A stretch of DNA of 64,000 nt from contig CP071498.1 of NCBI GenBank assembly GCA_017354895.1, forward strand, positions 248,001-312,000, read 5' to 3'. The position numbers and the translations under genes are program-made. Source of the stretch: Podospora comata (taxonomy: Eukaryota > Ascomycota > Sordariomycetes > Sordariales > Podosporaceae). Below the pieces are notes generated by a model, which worked only from the letters and a program-made list of their open reading frames with translations, made no database searches and had not been told where the DNA came from. Shown one piece after another: positions 43,931 through 55,279 of this stretch. Every line of letters starts with the position of its first letter. Within the stretch, counting starts at the first letter, position 1.

Positions 43931-46208
43931 TGTCAGTAAGGTGGACGATGGCAGTAGATAATTAACACGGAGATGAGACGAACAGTAGCAACAATGTCTA
44001 AAGGTTGATATAAGTAAATAATATCAAGCCTTCTAACTCGAAGACATTACGAAGTTACAGGGGTGAATGACATGCCCTGAGGATTTGAGGCTTGTCCTTA
44101 TTCGATGCCAAGGCTGGTTTGCGGCCAAAAGGTTCGTGCCGCTGGGCGCTGTTGGTAGACCCTTTCAGGGGTGGCGGGGGTAGGCGATGACGCACAAACC
44201 GAGCCAAGCAGGTACAGATGGCATGGTTGGAGATGATGGGACTTGTGGAAGCCCAGGCCCTTCTTGTTGCCTGGGAAGGGACTGGGGAGGGACTGCATAG
44301 GGCTGATGCGGATTTCCAACGTGTGACAAGCCAACCGCCTATCAGCGTGCGCGCGACCGCAAATGAGCTCTTGTGGAGGGTGTTGGAAGGTTGTGGGAAG
44401 CGGTTGCTAGACCGAAGCGAAGCGAAGCGGCTCCGTGGCCGTGGTGGTGGTGGTGGTGGCTCAACGGGTTCCCGGGACGTTGCGAAGCACCCTCGCCAGG
44501 GCTCGCGGCACTGGAGAGTCATCCGGAGACCGGATCTTGGCATCAAGTATGCCTTGCGGCACGGTCGAAGCGTTGGTAGAGTAGTGAGGTGGTAGTACCG
44601 AGCCGAGTAAGTATTGGCAAAGACCACGGATTTAGAGCCACTGCCACGGCCGAAATGAAAGACGCATTCTCTCGCGTCAGTCCAAGTGGGGATTTCGCCT
44701 GCCGTTCGGGGCAATGAAAACAAACGACTCAGAGGTGCAGGAATTGATGATGATTGCGATGGGGTCCATTTGGGGTTTTGTCGCACATTGTCCAATGCCG
44801 AAAAGCGTTGTGCAAGCAACTACCGAATGATGTAAGATCGTTATGCTGTCGATACCTTATGGGGACGTCGGCAACCCCGCGGTTGGGTTCTGGCGTAGCG
44901 CTCTGGAGGTTGGAAGAGGGTTATATATATCTGTAGAGTTATTAAAAAAAAGACAAATAATCATCACCAGTCCCGCTGCAGACCACATGATATTCGTAGG
45001 TAGTTGATATGCAACGGTTCCAGGTTGTTTGTTTGTAGCAAGATGATGTGCTCATCAGAGGTCATTCGGCCCGAGGGGATCAGTGTAACAGAAGTGGCAA
45101 GGGAAGACAGGAACATGGGACGAAATTAGATGGAAGGGCAGCGGGAGATGGAAGGCGCAGTTGATGGAAGCCGAAACACTCACTCGTGGTAAATGAGCGA
45201 TACCCCACACCGGCCAGTTTTGAAGCCTACTCTGTAATGCTGCTTGGGAATCTCGAGTGTGCTCGAGGCCCTAAAGAGAGCCTTGGGGGTTGGCGGGGCA
45301 GGCAAACGGCGCTGTCTCGCCCGCTAGAGGCCCCGCTGTTCCTCAGGCAGGGTGGAGATGAAGGGCAGGCAGGCAGGCAGGCAGTGTCACGTTACTGCAA
45401 CCTAAAAGAATAGAGGCTTTCGATGACATCGGTGAGGACGTTGATCTCGTGAAAAAGAAAAGAAGCGCATTTGTGTACGGGGTCCGCGTCTGGTTGGTCA
45501 AGTGCCGCCATCCAAATGTGCCTCGTCTTCCAGGCTGCGCACCCGGCCAACCTAACGGGTTTTTTGTGGACCATCGTACAGTTTCGACTTGGACTACCAA
45601 AGGTAACTCGAGTTCGGAATTGAGGCTCTGATTCGTACATCAGGGACGAACATCCGGACCAGATTGTTTGGATTCCAGGTTGCTTCCATTCCATTGCTTG
45701 CATTGCTTGCTAACAGCGTAGCTAATCTCAGGCAGACGGGCTCGGAGTATCTTGCGGCTCCTTGGGGCAGAATGCGCAGTCGAGAGCAATCAGATTCACC
45801 GCACCCTCGACCTGTTCAAGCAGTCAGGACTGTGGACGTAGAAGCTATCACCAGCATGGATAATGGATGGCCGAGTGCGAAGTGCCCTTGCTCACCAGTA
45901 TGGAGCTTGCCTTGATCTGGGAAAGCTTGAAGGGAGCTTGGCAGCCAATGGCAGCGCGCTCTCTTCCCAAGAGGGCAGCCGATGACACCTGCGAGGTCCA
46001 ACAAGCGAGAATCACTCGGGCACTGCCATCCGGCCAACCCCAAATTCGACATCTCATGCGTATTCCATCGCGACTAACAAGACTCGGTGTGGGGTCCAAA
46101 AGTCAGTGAGTAATACACCCCCTGAGTTGGAACTATATTCGATCATTTTTGTGGCCGACAGCAGTTAAAACACGTATGGTGGGCTCGTTCATGATGCGCA
46201 TCCGGCCC
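43931..46208. other. Long intergenic region, left part
   Basis: No supported gene. A 254-codon open frame (44819-44055, minus) is proline-, serine- and arginine-rich, has a chance-like composition and no motif. A GGTGGTGGTGG run (about 44440-44460) and a GGCAGGCAGGCAGG run (about 45363-45383) are the only simple repeats. It probably holds promoter sequence for the HET gene and possibly undetected exons. Confidence 0.4.
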
Positions 46209-46221
46209 CGGGATCCGATCA

Positions 46222-46255
46222 TGGGGGGATGGATGGATGGAGGGATGGATAGATG
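46222..46255. repeat. Short GATG simple repeat
   Basis: About 34 bp of GATG units with interruptions (GGATGGATGGATGGAGGGAT and following). No function implied. Confidence 0.75.
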
Positions 46256-46828
46256 CACTCACTCATCATGACGCCGCTCCAGTCGATCCGATAGGGCGAT
46301 TTCCACGCTTCATCCCGTCAGCAATCATTGCACGCCCGCCGTCTCTCTCTCCTTTTGTCTGGACATGAAACCCCAGGTCCCAGCAGCAGCAACAGCCGAC
46401 GACCCCTGGCCACATGGCGCAAACTGCTTCAGAGACGGCACAAGTACCGAATGTGGCTCGTCGTGCAACCGTAGACTGGACTGGCAGGAAATAGGACAGA
46501 GTAGGGTGTGGCGCCCGGCCAACAGGAGGTGGCTGTTTATGTGAGGGATGTTTTTATCTGAGATGAGGGCATGGAAGCCTGGATCTCACACACACATAAT
46601 GTATGTGCATGCCGGCCTTGGACTAGCTCTATGACTGACCTCAGGTTTACGTAGTCACAGGGGTACCCAAGACACCGCTATGGAACTCTGTTATGTCTGT
46701 TTCTGGCCTCCACAAGGCATACACTCGGCCCAGGAAGTGGATCTCAAGATATCACGGCTCTAGTTATATTGCTCGCCCAGTTCCCCCTTGTCTACATCAC
46801 GGGTCATATGCTCGCAACACCTTCCTCA

Positions 46829-46902
46829 CGACACACACACCCACAACTATACACACTCGCATACTCACACTCGCACACTCATACACTCGCACACTCAGAT
46901 AC
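46829..46902. repeat. Degenerate CACACTCG-type repeat
   Basis: A CA-rich run in which CACACTCG-like units recur several times with variation. It lies in the probable promoter or 5' untranslated region of the membrane-protein gene at 47033, and may act as a pyrimidine-rich leader, though this is not shown. Confidence 0.6.
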
Positions 46903-47032
46903 GTTCTCATTACCGCATCTGGCTGAAAGCCTACAACCTGCAACCCCGTCATCTTCTTTCCTGTCACAGTCTGTCATCCTTGTATTCACATCACGACGAT
47001 AGGCTGGCATCCCAGCCCACCTACCTACCACA

Positions 47033-47754
47033 ATGCAACACACCAGTAACTTCCGGTGGAAGCTCTTACACCTGCTTAGCATTCTAGTCCACCTCGGGCT
47101 TGTTTGTGCGGGATCAGTTGCCTACGTCTACAATCTGGGACAAAACACCCGTCCATTAGAGCGGACTAGCCTGACCATTTCAAGTGCCGACTCAAACCCC
47201 TGCCCGCTCACTATGGTGGATGGCATCGGGGGCTGGGGGGCATTTGACGTGGCAGGTCGCACTTTACTGATGAGCTGCATATTCCTGGTCAGTTTGACTC
47301 CACCTGCATGTCTAAAGAGTCGAGGGTTGCTTACAAGATTTACAGGGTGCCCTTGGGTTGACTATCAACATTGCCGCCTTTGGGCTGCTACTCTCCATGG
47401 AGATACACAGAGTGGCATTGACCGAGGGCCAACAACATTGGCGCAAGCAAATCGTCACGGTCTTTGCTTGCGTACTTAACATATTCCTGTCGGGCGCCGG
47501 AGTTGGCATGGCCAGCATCTTGAGCACGAGGGTTGCCGAGTCAAAATCAATGATAGTACCACTGGTTTGGTTATCATTTCAAGTGTAAGCGCATCCGCCC
47601 TCACGTCTGCATCTATACGATCTGCAGCTGCCGTGTCTGGTATGACAGACCCATCAAGCTAACGCCGGCAATGCCTTTTAGACCAATAGCTTTGTCCACC
47701 GCCATCATGGATGCCATCAAGAACCATCGTGAGGGCCAGGACCTACTGGACTAG
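47033..47754 (+). CDS. Four-helix membrane protein of unknown function
   Basis: Three exons (47033-47287, 47346-47584, 47682-47754) give 188 residues. Intron 1 is 58 nt (GTCAGT...TACAG) and intron 2 is 97 nt (GTAAGC...TTTTAG); both keep the frame. Four hydrophobic segments are visible: about residues 10-33 (LLHLLSILVHLGLVCAGSVA), 72-101 (across the first junction, LMSCIFLGALGLTINIAAFG), 113-138 (IVTVFACVLNIFLSGAGVGM) and 146-170 (across the second junction, MIVPLVWLSFQVPIALSTAI). The short C-terminus ends NHREGQDLLD. The layout, a short loop with two cysteines or none and four helices, recalls many small fungal integral membrane proteins, but I do not recognise a named family. The start codon has context CACAATGC. 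Confidence 0.7.
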
Positions 47755-48721
47755 TGAGTCCTTTTCTGCAGAATGGCCGCAGCATGGGTCACCGTAACTG
47801 CGTCGAGGTTCGAGCACATCTACATGATGGGTCGGCCGTTCAAGTTTTCGGGCGGCATTGGCGGCAGGGTTGGTTGACATTTTCTCTCTTTATTATTCCT
47901 GTTGGGTTTCGACCTTGTTTGTTGGGTTACACTTCTTAGATGGATGCTCTCACGAGCACACACGGCGTTTGGGTAGGCATTGCGCATTTTCAGGGACGGT
48001 TTGGGGTGATTGATTGGCATTTGCACTTGGGAGGTACGGTATACCCACGGAGCCGACTTCAAAATATCGAGCAAACAGGTGTGGGCATGATAAGACGGAG
48101 AGATGCTTTCCACAACATTTACCCGATACGATGGTTTGCAGGACAGTCCGCGTGTTGAATGGCAAGGGTGGGTGATAATCATGGGACATATATACGCATA
48201 TATTGATTTTCTGTCACGAATATGTATGTGTGTAATGCGTGAGGTGTGTATCACCACCAGTGATTTGGTTCCTGTCCCGCGGGAGATGCACCCTTCAACT
48301 GGACCCAGAAGGAGGATAAGTCACCAGTCTATATCGGATCCAGTTCTGCAAGACCCTTGCTTCTCTTCCTCAGGCTCTTATCGAGACATGGAGACGGCTC
48401 GCTGACTATCTTGATAACTTGACATCGGTCGTGGGTTGTTGGGCCCCCAAATGATCCTTGCCAGGTCGTTGGAGGCCAGTGGGATCAGCCTCAGCGGACA
48501 GCATAGCGGTGACGAGTGATTGGTGGCACCAGTGACAAGAAATGCAAGGTTCTTTCTGTCGCCATTGGTGCTGTGCCGCAATGCGCCGCCCCAGCTTTAT
48601 CAGCGGACTGCCAAGGATTAGGTCGGGGTTCGTAGCTTTAGTCATATTCTCCCTTGCATTGCCACACTCCACTTACAGTCGCTTCTCGCAGTTTTCCCTT
48701 CCGGAGACCAACGGCTTCACC
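47755..48721. other. Intergenic, upstream of the Clr5-domain gene
   Basis: 967 bp. Open frames on both strands (such as 48257-47820 minus) have no motif. The open frame that runs into the Clr5 gene extends left to 48542, but the ATG at 48722 has the better context (CACCATGACC). Confidence 0.45.
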
Positions 48722-51038
48722 ATGACCATGCTCCCCTCCGAGAACCGTGCAGAAGCGCCCGTCTGGTCGGGCCTGCCGGGCTCTTTCTCCTCGGCTCCCA
48801 CTCCGTCGACAGCTCCCGCAAGCCCAGAAAGGAAATCCCGCACGCTGCAGGGCCCGTCGGCCAAGGAATGGGCCAAACATCGCGAAACTATCGTCGGTCT
48901 CTACAAGCAGTATCCACTGAAGCGAGTAAGCGAGCTGATGAAGAGGCACTATGGCTTCGTTGCAAGGTGTGTTTCTCATGTTTTCTTGCTCCGTCATCGT
49001 CAAGGTTATTTACCAGGACGCTCCTCCATCTCCACCCGTGTGACCGTGCTATGTCTTGTGTCTCATCGAGCCAGGACCGCGCATGGCAAGCTCTGTCTCT
49101 TGGCCTCGCTCCCGCGATGCTGGCTCCCGCCGCCGACCAGAGACTATCTTGATCCAGCTGCCCGGGCCCCGTCAGGATGCACCGTCTGCTTTCCCCTTCG
49201 AGTTGGCTAGTCAAGTGACTCGGCCCTCCGCACCGTGCAGCATATCGGCCTCTTCTCTCCCCGGCCTTCTTAACTATCAATGGCTCCCACGCTACCTAGG
49301 CTCTCTTCTCTCATGATCGTGTCTCCCGGTCCATGTCGTCGTCGAGTTTGACTGTCTTGCTACCACACGCCCTGCCTCTTTTCTCTCCCCCTACCTAGCC
49401 ATGACGCTCATAAGGCTTACTGACACTGGCGACAGCAAGCGCATGTATGACAAGCGGTTCCGGGAATGGAATGTGTTCAAGAACGGCAACAGCGAGGATG
49501 GGCCGAGAGCTCAGCGCCGTGGCTCTCCTGCTTCCACGTCGGTATCAGACGGCACCCGGATTGGTGAGAATGATCTCATGAGTCAAGTTGACGTCCGCCG
49601 AACAATACGATGCGCCAAATCTGTCCAGCAAGGAGTCAGAACAGCCGCAGGGCAACCCCCTCCGTCCCCTCTCAGCCCCCTCTCACCGCATGCTGCTCCC
49701 AGCCCATCGCCCGCGCCCTCTGCCAGAGGGAGCATTCACATCTCTGACCTCTTGACGGACCGGAACATGGTTCATCACTTGAGCATACCCAGTCTTGTCA
49801 ACCCCATCAACGAAGGATCCTCTCCACAGGCCACATCTTCGCCGGAAACCACGTATGGGACACCCAGGTCGACTTTGACCGCGTCAGATGATCACAACCT
49901 GGCCAATCCTGACGCCCGGTCCAACACTGGCTCTCCCGGCCCGAGTCTGGCTACCTACAAGGCTCAGATTCAGACGCTTGCGAGATCACCACCTCCATCT
50001 CTGGCACTGGACGCAAGGACGCGGTCCCTGAAAATCATTACCCTCAGCCTAAGAGACTACTATGACTGGCAGCTTCAGAACATTCCCGAGGGCGTCCTAC
50101 CTGATGATTACCTGGGAGCCCGTTCGACTCTCGAGTCCACCAAGTACTGGGCGACCATCAAGAACGCCATTTATTTGATCAAGCTGTCGGCAGCATCCTT
50201 GGATGGCGCTGACTCTTTGCCGGCGAACCGCGCGTGGCCTGCCTTGTCAGAAGCTGGCGTTATCGCAGCAGATGCTATGACATCTCAGCCCTTTGATTTT
50301 CTCAAGAATCTGTTTGCGACCCTCTCACCTGCCAACCTGAGCGCCCGCCCTGAGCTTCGGACCATCCTCCTACAGTTTCTTTCCATACAGGCCGAAGAAA
50401 GCCTCTCAGCAAATCACCCCATCACGTTGATCTGCCAGGAGCTGCAACGTGATGAAAACTGCCAAGAAGTGTCCCGCAGGGGTCTTCAGTGCATGCTCGA
50501 TATTTTCAACACACGTCTTGGGCGGTCTAGGGCTGTCACGATCAAACTTACGGATTCCCTGGCCACGCTCTTGCGTCGAAATGGAGAGTTTGACGCCGCT
50601 CGGGATATCATTGTGGAACTGCTCAAGTCATGCCGTCAAGTATACGGACCGGAGTCGGACCAGGCTCGCGCCACGGAAAACGAGCTCGCCCATCTTTACA
50701 TGGCGACGGAAGAGTGGGACTTGGCAATTCAGCACTGCATGTCTGTCGTCACACGCCCTTCGGGTCTCGGGGAGCAGACAGAACCATCGCTGTACCAAGA
50801 CGGCATCGCAGCACACACCATGGAAGACATTGCTGAGATTTACCAGCGGCAGGGGGATTTGAAGCAGTGTATTTCCTGGCTCGAGCGGGCTGCTTCGATC
50901 GCCTTGATAATATGGGGGCCGAAGTCTCTTGCGACAAGCCATATTGTCGACAAAATGACGAATATTCAGCGGCAATTCGGCAAGGACTTGCTGAGAAGTG
51001 CCAACATGTGGGAGGCTGCTTTAGTGCAGCAGGACTAA
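48722..51038 (+). CDS. Clr5-domain protein with TPR-like C-terminus
   Basis: Exons 48722-48966 and 49436-51038 give 615 residues. A Clr5 domain (PF14420) covers about residues 47-100: AKEWAKHRETIVGLYKQYPL, then RVSELMKRHYGFVA, joined by the splice to SKRMYDKRFREWNVFKNG. That join (AG|C making serine) confirms the 469-nt intron (GTGTGT...GACAG), which is long for this locus. The domain is named after fission yeast Clr5, a silencing factor, and is widespread and largely uncharacterised in filamentous fungi. Residues about 105-200 are serine/proline-rich. The C-terminal part has helical pairs with TPR-like spacing (ARDIIVELLKSCRQVYGPES, ATENELAHLYMATEEWDLAI, MEDIAEIYQRQGDLKQCISW). Probably nuclear; role unknown. 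Confidence 0.8.
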
Positions 51039-54000
51039 GGTGTAGCGGCCCAACCGTTGTTGTTGTTTTGGGGGGAGGGACGATCTTTGTTGGCTGGTTT
51101 ACGGTTAATCTTCTGGTCGGATCACCACATTTGGATTGGAGCAGGTTAATATTGTTGGTTGATAACGGAACGCATCTATAGCCTTGCATATCATGCGGCC
51201 ACCTGCAACCTCCTGGCTCTCCATCCAGACTGGAGCATCCAGGAGACACGGCGAGTCTGAATTTGAATTGAGGAGCTTTCCTGAGCTGATCAGAACTTGG
51301 GAGATCGCACCCGTAACCGGAATGCCATTGGCGCGGTGATCATTGCCAATACATCGAGCACACTGCCGGGGAGCACAGATGTGGGGACGACAAGTGTCAC
51401 GAAGTGGGCTGGCGAGCCAACCGCATACCACTTAACATCAGACTGTCGGTGACTCTAACAATTTTCTTTGGGGGCTTAAAGTCTAGCTTTGTTTGCTGAG
51501 TCAGAAAGTCCACTGAGAAGGCTGGTGTGACCGAACATCAACCCAAGGACCCTGGCGGCTTGCGAAGAGGAAGGTGACTTGGAGGGATCAGCAAGTTCAA
51601 CAGACGCAGTTGCTGCAAGACAGGCAACACCCTATAAACCGCCCGTCATCTCTGGCGGAGTCGCTAGTTCTGATGTCCCATGAGACATTTCGAAATTTGG
51701 CCCCCAAATCCAAGGTAGTCAGCGCGTCTTAGGAATTCCAACCTCCGTGTCTGTGTCCGAGTGGGACGTTGAGTCCGAGCTGGGTGTTACCCCAGGTTCT
51801 GAGGCTTGCCGTATGCCGTGACCGCAGCAAAATCAAACACCTTGATCACCACGCCGGCCGGCATTCTAAGAGTGGGCAATCAGGCACTCAATGATGAGCA
51901 ATCCTAAGAATAAAGAGTATACATCTCCTTCGCGGCCAAAGATCATGGCTTCCATCCCATCTTCAGGCATCCATTCGGCCTGCCTGGTGGAGATGCACAG
52001 ATCAAACGACGATTGGCAGTCCTCCCCATCTTCATCTCAAATCGGCGGGTCATTCCTTGTGTTTTTGGAGCAGCACATGACTATCGCAGCTGCGTTCAAG
52101 TATAAGGCATGGATGTAGCGGAGTTGTGCGGTTGGGCTTCCCGGCCTCAAGCTGGTAAAGTTGGTTTGACATTGGGGGCGGTCCCTCGCGCCAAATCTGA
52201 CGAATGAGAAGCATAGACAAGCCAACACCTACATGTCTTTTTCCAGAAAGTTTTTTTCCTGGGGTTGTCGTGGCTGTGAAGGGGGCGTTGGTGGCGAGCC
52301 AGGATAAAACTAACCCGGGGAACTGGTACTTGGTATAATTCATGGTAAACGACCACCCCGGGGGCCGGCCAGGGAGGCCCAAATTGTCATTATCTGGTAT
52401 ATGCTCCAGCACCAAATCTAATTTCCACTCAGTAGTACACACAAAATAAACACCCAATCTGGGCACATTTCTCATGGCACACGGGCTGTGAATGTTTCAG
52501 CAGCTTTGCAAAGGAGTTGTGGCTGCATTTACGACTTCAATCCGACCTCAGGTGCTAAACACTGCCCACTCGCAGACAAAGGTAAAACAGGACTATACTT
52601 TGACGGTCAAGTTTGTGAGACACAAGGTAAAAACGGGCCATCCTTCAAATTCCTATCCGGCATAATTGCCAGACATAGCTGTAGAGTCGGGTGGCTGGGC
52701 AAATGAATATTCGGGACAATGCCGTATACATGTTGATGAGAAGTTGGGTAATTTTGCCTGGGTCAGGCTACTCCGTCATCTCCCGGCAGTCCATAGGGCT
52801 GCATATCAGCTTACATACTTCGCCGTACCTTGGCCTCCATGGCACGGGCGTTTTAAGGTAGCACCTTACATCATGTCTCGAGGATGGGGATGTGGGTCAG
52901 ATTGTTCCAGAACATTCCGGGGTTAACCGCGGCTTCTGCCTGAGTAGGTATCCATTGGCGTGGGTAGCAATCCTGGGAAGGCAGGAACTGTCAAAGGCCA
53001 CGGGGCCTCATGACTGATTCGTCATGGGGTATTCGTGGCGGTGAAATTCCTGGATCTTTCGGGGCTCGTCTATATATGTCCATATCTGCCTTGGGGGCCA
53101 AGGGCATCTTACCTTCGGTCTCAGTAACGCATTATCCGATTGCCTCGTGTGGGACGACTACGCTATGCAGTATAAAGTCTCCGGTTGTTACCAGGCGTCG
53201 TGCATTCGTCACGGCGGTGGGGGAGCGAGATTGACTGGGTGCAATACAGCCAACAACTGGTGCGCCATTGGCTTCGCCCGGATGCATTGTGTCTGGACGC
53301 GACTGTTGTTGTCCCAAGATAGCGAGGTATGTTGAACCGAATAAATTACGAATAAGTTACGAATACCGCTCTTTCCCAACACTGCTTTTCAAGCTTGGAG
53401 GCCTATCATTGCTAAGAAGCCTTTGGGGCGACGCGACCATGGTGCGCAGCTGATTGTAGAAAGATAGGTACCAATACTTACTCTGTGCTGATGACGTGAT
53501 ATACCTAGACACACTACATGATAGGTTTTGAGATGCATTGTCAAGATGGCGTGCCAAACTGAGGCCCTCGCCATTGCTGCCTTGGTTCAATTAATGGTAA
53601 GCAAGGTATGCACCCAGAAGATAACGTGCCTACCCCTCAAAACTCGCCGACGGTATTTTCAGAAACATTCGACTCGTCCTGTGCGAATAACTTTGAGAGT
53701 ACTCTTTTTCATTCCGGAATGAGGCCAGCTGCGCAGCAAGTCGTCGTCACGGAATAGAATCGCACCAGATGGGTTCCACTGAAAAGCGTGATTACCTGTG
53801 ATACATAACTTCAGAAAAGATACTGTACCACCATCAAAATGGTCAAGTGAGACATTGATCAATGGTATCACGTTTCTTCGTCACTCGTTTGGTCGCACTG
53901 CCTGTGTTGTTTGTTTTTGTTTTTTACAAGACAGTCTCGTCATACCCGTTGTTTGTTTACATTCAAGCCGTTCAAGTTGAAACTGCCAACCAGAGAACGA

Positions 54001-54169
54001 CCCATATTCACCATCCTGTCTCTGAAATTGTCCAGTGACCTAGACGGCACTGTCCTCACAAAAGCCAATTGCCGGTTTTGAGACCTGCCTACTAGGTTAG
54101 CCACTGAGTCCTTGTCATCATCACAGCAACTGATATGAGGTGATAGTCAATTTCCTGCAGCCAACGAGA
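51039..54169. other. Gene-poor 3.1 kb stretch
   Basis: No supported gene. Possible traces are an open frame at 51891-52118 (75 codons, no motif) and a cysteine-containing one at 52488-52706 (CGCIYDFNPTSGAKHCPLAD, then VCETQG) that lacks an ATG and could be an exon or remnant of a small secreted protein. Base composition is that of the gene island, with no sign of RIP. Confidence 0.4.
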
Positions 54170-54505
54170 ATGAAAAGCAACGATGTCGTCGCGATCATTA
54201 TTCTTGGATACGCCATAGCTGGATTCCTGGCGGGGCTGGGGGTTATGCGGCTTGTTCGTTTACGACACGGAAGAGATTCGTCGTCGCCCCTTTCCACCAC
54301 AGAAGATGGATCAGCCGAATCAGCATCGAAGAATTCAGGTTCCGCTATAGAAAGTGAAAGCTCTCAATCATCCCAGCCCATAGCAATGCCAGTTCCGGGC
54401 CCGCTGCCTGGTCCACCTAATGGCTTTGGTGAAATCGGCTTTTCTGTCCCTTCCTTTCCATGGGTGGGATCAAGGCCGCCCTTCCCTGAATCCCCTCGAC
54501 CCTAA
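54170..54505 (+). CDS. Small single-pass membrane protein, hypothetical
   Basis: 111 codons from the ATG at 54170. Residues about 5-30 (NDVVAIIILGYAIAGFLAGL and on to VMRL) form one strongly hydrophobic helix followed by positive charges (RLRHGR), then a serine-rich stretch and a proline-rich tail (MPVPGPLPGPPNGFGEIGF). This orientation pattern suggests a short outside N-terminus and a cytosolic tail. Unknown family; the clear helix-charge-tail design makes it more convincing than a random frame. No intron needed. Confidence 0.5.
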   Translation: MKSNDVVAIIILGYAIAGFLAGLGVMRLVRLRHGRDSSSPLSTTEDGSAESASKNSGSAIESESSQSSQPIAMPVPGPLPGPPNGFGEIGFSVPSFPWVGSRPPFPESPRP

Positions 54506-55057
54506 CTGGGCTTTCTTGACCCGTCAGTTTTTGGTTGTTGCCTCTCAGGAAAGAACCAAGAATTGACTACGGCTCGAGACAGCTATAATCGCCGACCTGG
54601 TTCTCGAAAGGAAGACCATTCCTTATGTCTCGGGGGTAATAATATGGTACGACTAAGCAGGGACAATAAAGGGAAGTTGCCAGATCAAGGATAACACGGG
54701 TGACAGCCATCTGGCTAACACTGACAGACAAGGTGTGTACGAGTGGAAAACATTAATGACCCAGACGAGATAACCTGGAAATCAGCTCGAGCACAGTTTT
54801 GAAATATTGATAATTTACTTGGGGAACGTGCATAAAAAGTTGAACCGTGTTTTTGCAATGTGGGTAATGAATTGTACTTGTTCCACCACATCAAGCTATT
54901 ATCCTGAACCAATACCCCCCGCCAGACTCTGAACTAAAATTTTGCTAATCCAGACCATATGCATATATCTTGCCAAATATCGGACTTGTGGCGTGTATGT
55001 GGCGCTACGAAAGGAGCCCCAAGGAAACCAGGGAGGCGTTGTCTTCAGCTTCCCAGG
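54506..55057. other. Intergenic between convergent small genes
   Basis: 552 bp; nothing recognised. It would contain both 3' ends if the small genes at 54170 (+) and 55058 (-) are real. Confidence 0.4.
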
Positions 55058-55279
55058 TTAGGAAAGCCGAGAGTTGACGGTCATATTGGGATAGGCCTTG
55101 TGGATCTTTTCGACCGGGTCGGTTTTTTCAGACGCGGCAGGCTTCGTCGATTTACTTGAGCCAGTCAGACGCCCAAAAAAAGTGTCTTTCTCTGACTCCT
55201 TGCTGGAGGCTTTGTCTTTGAGGAGGGAGGTGTCAGACGTCACCGAGGCGAGGTCGGAATCCTTCAACGATGATGACAT
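55058..55279 (-). CDS. Small hydrophilic protein, hypothetical
   Basis: 73 residues from the ATG at 55279 on the minus strand: MSSSLKDSDLASVTSDTSLL, then a lysine/serine-rich stretch and DPVEKIHKAYPNMTVNSRLS. It is highly charged, with no hydrophobic segment or cysteines, suggesting an intrinsically disordered soluble protein. Composition is unlike a chance frame, but I know no family. A downstream intron extending the C-terminus cannot be excluded. Confidence 0.45.
   Translation of the reverse strand: MSSSLKDSDLASVTSDTSLLKDKASSKESEKDTFFGRLTGSSKSTKPAASEKTDPVEKIHKAYPNMTVNSRLS

Noticed and set aside
44055-44819. 254-codon minus-strand frame rich in proline, serine and arginine
   Set aside because: No motif, chance-like composition of a GC-rich antisense frame, and an equally long-looking frame exists on the other strand.
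47820-48257. 145-codon minus-strand frame downstream of the membrane-protein gene
   Set aside because: Histidine/isoleucine-rich chance composition, no motif and no splice structure.
28559-51038. Secondary-metabolite cluster (regulator, oxidase, transporter together)
   Set aside because: No polyketide synthase, NRPS, terpene or RiPP backbone gene is present; the genes belong to unrelated pathways.
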